Source: Actinomycetota bacterium
GTDB taxonomy: Bacteria; Actinomycetota; Actinomycetes; Mycobacteriales; Micromonosporaceae
Direction of reading: 5' to 3'
DNA: 7,930 bases
Assembly (NCBI GenBank): GCA_005885115.1
Contig: VAXX01000448.1
Span: 1 to 7,930 of the forward strand
A program made the position numbers and the translations under genes. This document shows, piece after piece, positions 6,787 through 7,930 of the stretch (position 1 is the stretch's first letter; every line of letters starts with the position of its first letter). The notes below the pieces were generated by a model that worked only from the letters and a program-made list of their open reading frames with translations, was not told where the DNA came from and did no database searches.

Positions 6787-7035
6787 CTACTTGGTGGCGA
6801 TCCGTAGCCAGAGACCAAGACCGACGATGCAGGCGAACCAGAGCACGCCCACCAGTACGGTGTACCGGTCGAGGTTCTTCTCCGCCACGGAGGAGCCGGT
6901 CAGGCTGGACGAGACACCGCCGCCGAACATGCTGGACAGGCCGCCGCCCTTACCCCGGTGCAGCAGGATCAGCAGGGTGAGCATGATGCTCGTCAGGACG
7001 AGCAGCGAGATCAGCGTGTACGCGAACCAGAGCAT
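6787..7035 (-). CDS. secG: SecG, preprotein translocase subunit
   Basis: SecG is the small auxiliary subunit of the SecYEG membrane channel that exports unfolded proteins. The start is ATG at 7035-7033, preceded at 7047-7054 by GGAGAGGA on the minus strand. The protein has 82 residues, normal for actinobacterial SecG. It has two membrane segments, about residues 3-25 (FAYTLISLLVLTSIMLTLLI) and 60-78 (VLVGVLWFACIVGLGLWL). Between them is the conserved cytoplasmic loop with LLHRGKGGGLSSMFGGG and SSSLTGSSVAEKNLDRYT. It lies downstream of tpiA, as in many actinobacteria, which is linkage without a known functional tie. It may be co-transcribed with tpiA or separated from it by the hairpin at 7089-7118. 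Confidence 0.96.
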   Translation of the reverse strand: MLWFAYTLISLLVLTSIMLTLLILLHRGKGGGLSSMFGGGVSSSLTGSSVAEKNLDRYTVLVGVLWFACIVGLGLWLRIATK

Positions 7036-7088
7036 GGCGCCGGTAGTCCTCTCCGATGCTGCCGGCCCTCGACAGCCCAACCAGGATA

Positions 7089-7118
7089 GCCGGGGGCGGC
7101 CGTCCGGCCGCCCCCGGC
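7089..7118 (-). terminator. Strong GC hairpin between tpiA and secG
   Basis: A perfect 13-bp stem of only G and C (7089-7101 with 7106-7118) encloses a 4-nt loop, GTCC. It begins 6 nt after the tpiA stop on the minus strand. No run of U follows: the next bases read TATCCTGG. Actinobacterial terminators often lack a U run, so it may end or attenuate tpiA transcription, or stabilise the 3' end of the tpiA message. Confidence 0.55.
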
Positions 7119-7124
7119 CCGGGG

Positions 7125-7910
7125 TCACTTCTCCTGGTACCGGCAGATCCTGGTGAACTCCTCGGCGTCCAGGCTGGCCCCACCGATCAGGGCGCCGTCC
7201 ACGTCGGGCTGGGCCATGATCTCGGCGACGTTGCCGGACTTGACCGAGCCGCCGTAGAGGATGCGTACCCGGCCGGCGACCGGGCCCTCGTAGAGTTCGG
7301 CGAGCCGGGAGCGGATGGCGCCGATGACCTCCTGCGCGTCCTCCGGCGTCGCGGTCTTGCCGGTGCCGATGGCCCAGACCGGTTCGTAGGCCACGACGAC
7401 CTTCTCCACCTGGTCGGCCTTCACGCCGTCGAGGGCGGCGTCCAACTGCGCCAGGGTGTACGGCACGTGCTCGCCCGCCTCGCGGACCGGCAGTCCCTCG
7501 CCGATACACAGGATCGGGGCGATGTTGTTCGTCAGGGCCGCCTTGACCTTGGCGTTGACCAGCGCGTCGTCCTCCTGGTGGTAGGCCCGGCGCTCGGAGT
7601 GCCCGACGACCACGTACTGGCAGCCGAGCTTGGCGAGCATCGGGCCGGACACGTCCCCGGTGTAGGCGCCGGACTGGTGCGGCGACAGGTCCTGCGCCCC
7701 GTACCCGAGCAGCAGCTTGTCCCCGTCGATCAGGGTCTGCACGCTGCGGATGTCCACGAACGGCGGCAGCACGACGACCTCGACGGCGAGCAGTTGCTTC
7801 TCGGTCAGGCTGAACGCCAGCTTCTGGGTCAGCGAGATGGCCTCGAGGTGGTTGAGGTTCATCTTCCAGTTGCCGGCCATGAGGGGCCGGCGGGTCTCGG
7901 GGGTGGGCAC
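7125..7910 (-). CDS. tpiA: Triosephosphate isomerase
   Basis: TpiA interconverts dihydroxyacetone phosphate and glyceraldehyde-3-phosphate in glycolysis. It has 261 residues, normal length. The catalytic residues are visible: Lys16 in MAGNWKMN, His104 in VVVGHSERR and Glu176 in [12 protein letters not shown]. The flexible loop IGTGKTA follows, and the phosphate-binding [11 protein letters not shown] and [10 protein letters not shown] are present. I chose GTG 7910 because GGAGG (7920-7924 on the minus strand) lies 9 nt before it. The alternative ATG at 7880 has no ribosome-binding site and would start only two residues before GNWKMN. Upstream, outside the window, pgk and gap are expected from the usual actinobacterial order. 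The frame is intact. Confidence 0.97.
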   Translation of the reverse strand: MPTPETRRPLMAGNWKMNLNHLEAISLTQKLAFSLTEKQLLAVEVVVLPPFVDIRSVQTLIDGDKLLLGYGAQDLSPHQSGAYTGDVSGPMLAKLGCQYVVVGHSERRAYHQEDDALVNAKVKAALTNNIAPILCIGEGLPVREAGEHVPYTLAQLDAALDGVKADQVEKVVVAYEPVWAIGTGKTATPEDAQEVIGAIRSRLAELYEGPVAGRVRILYGGSVKSGNVAEIMAQPDVDGALIGGASLDAEEFTRICRYQEK

Positions 7911-7919
7911 GCGGCTACG

Positions 7920-7924
7920 CCTCC
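7920..7924 (-). promoter_or_regulatory. Ribosome-binding site of tpiA
   Basis: GGAGG on the minus strand lies 9 nt before GTG 7910. It decides the GTG start over the internal ATG at 7880. Confidence 0.6.
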
Positions 7925-7930
7925 AGCGCT

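Noticed and set aside
7036..7088. A separate secG promoter in the tpiA-secG gap
   Set aside because: I found no convincing -35/-10 pair among the 53 bases between the hairpin and secG.
7036..7509. Long minus-strand extension of the secG frame running back into tpiA
   Set aside because: The extension is an Arg/Gly-rich shadow of tpiA. The conserved MLWFAYTLI start with its own ribosome-binding site is at 7035.
1..7930. CRISPR arrays, tRNA or rRNA genes, insertion sequences or phage genes
   Set aside because: No regularly spaced repeats, RNA gene signatures, transposase motifs or terminal inverted repeats are visible. The deletions show no inserted sequence or target-site duplication.

Overview
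The window comes from a very GC-rich actinobacterium, most likely Micromonosporaceae. Codons end almost always in G or C, several genes start with GTG, and stop and start codons overlap as GTGA. The window encodes two actinobacterial hallmarks, OpcA and RbpA. The gene order (central pentose-phosphate genes facing a tpiA-secG block) is the usual actinobacterial one. The genus is inferred from protein style only.

Plus strand, 1-6326: a tightly packed block tkt (3' end only) - tal - pgi - zwf - opcA - pgl. These encode the non-oxidative pentose-phosphate enzymes transketolase and transaldolase, glucose-6-phosphate isomerase, and the oxidative branch (glucose-6-phosphate dehydrogenase, its assembly factor OpcA, and 6-phosphogluconolactonase). 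Adjacent genes overlap by 4 nt or lie 1 to 43 nt apart, so they probably form one transcript. Minus strand, 7910-6327: tpiA (triosephosphate isomerase), secG (Sec translocon subunit) and rbpA (RNA polymerase-binding protein). The two blocks converge, and the stop codons of pgl and rbpA directly abut at 6324-6329.

The striking feature is that three consecutive genes, tal, pgi and zwf, are each broken at one point. Each has lost an estimated 20-27 codons of conserved protein by a deletion that is not a multiple of three (roughly 59-79 nt). The reading frame changes at about 1117, 2255 and 3683. zwf also carries an in-frame TAA (3635-3637) 46 nt before its deletion. Outside these points all three genes look well conserved and keep their recognisable active-site motifs, while opcA, pgl, rbpA, secG and tpiA are intact. 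This suggests either assembly or consensus errors, or very recent lesions. If real, this locus could make no normal transaldolase, Pgi or G6PDH.

Regulatory candidates are a GGAAT-N16-GTT element (SigR/SigH-like) with overlapping alternative hairpins upstream of rbpA, a 13-bp all-GC hairpin after tpiA, and a 16-codon mini-ORF linking zwf to opcA by ATGA overlaps at both ends. I see no mobile element, CRISPR array, tRNA or rRNA. No novel multi-gene system is evident: the genes are housekeeping and the unusual part is the lesions.
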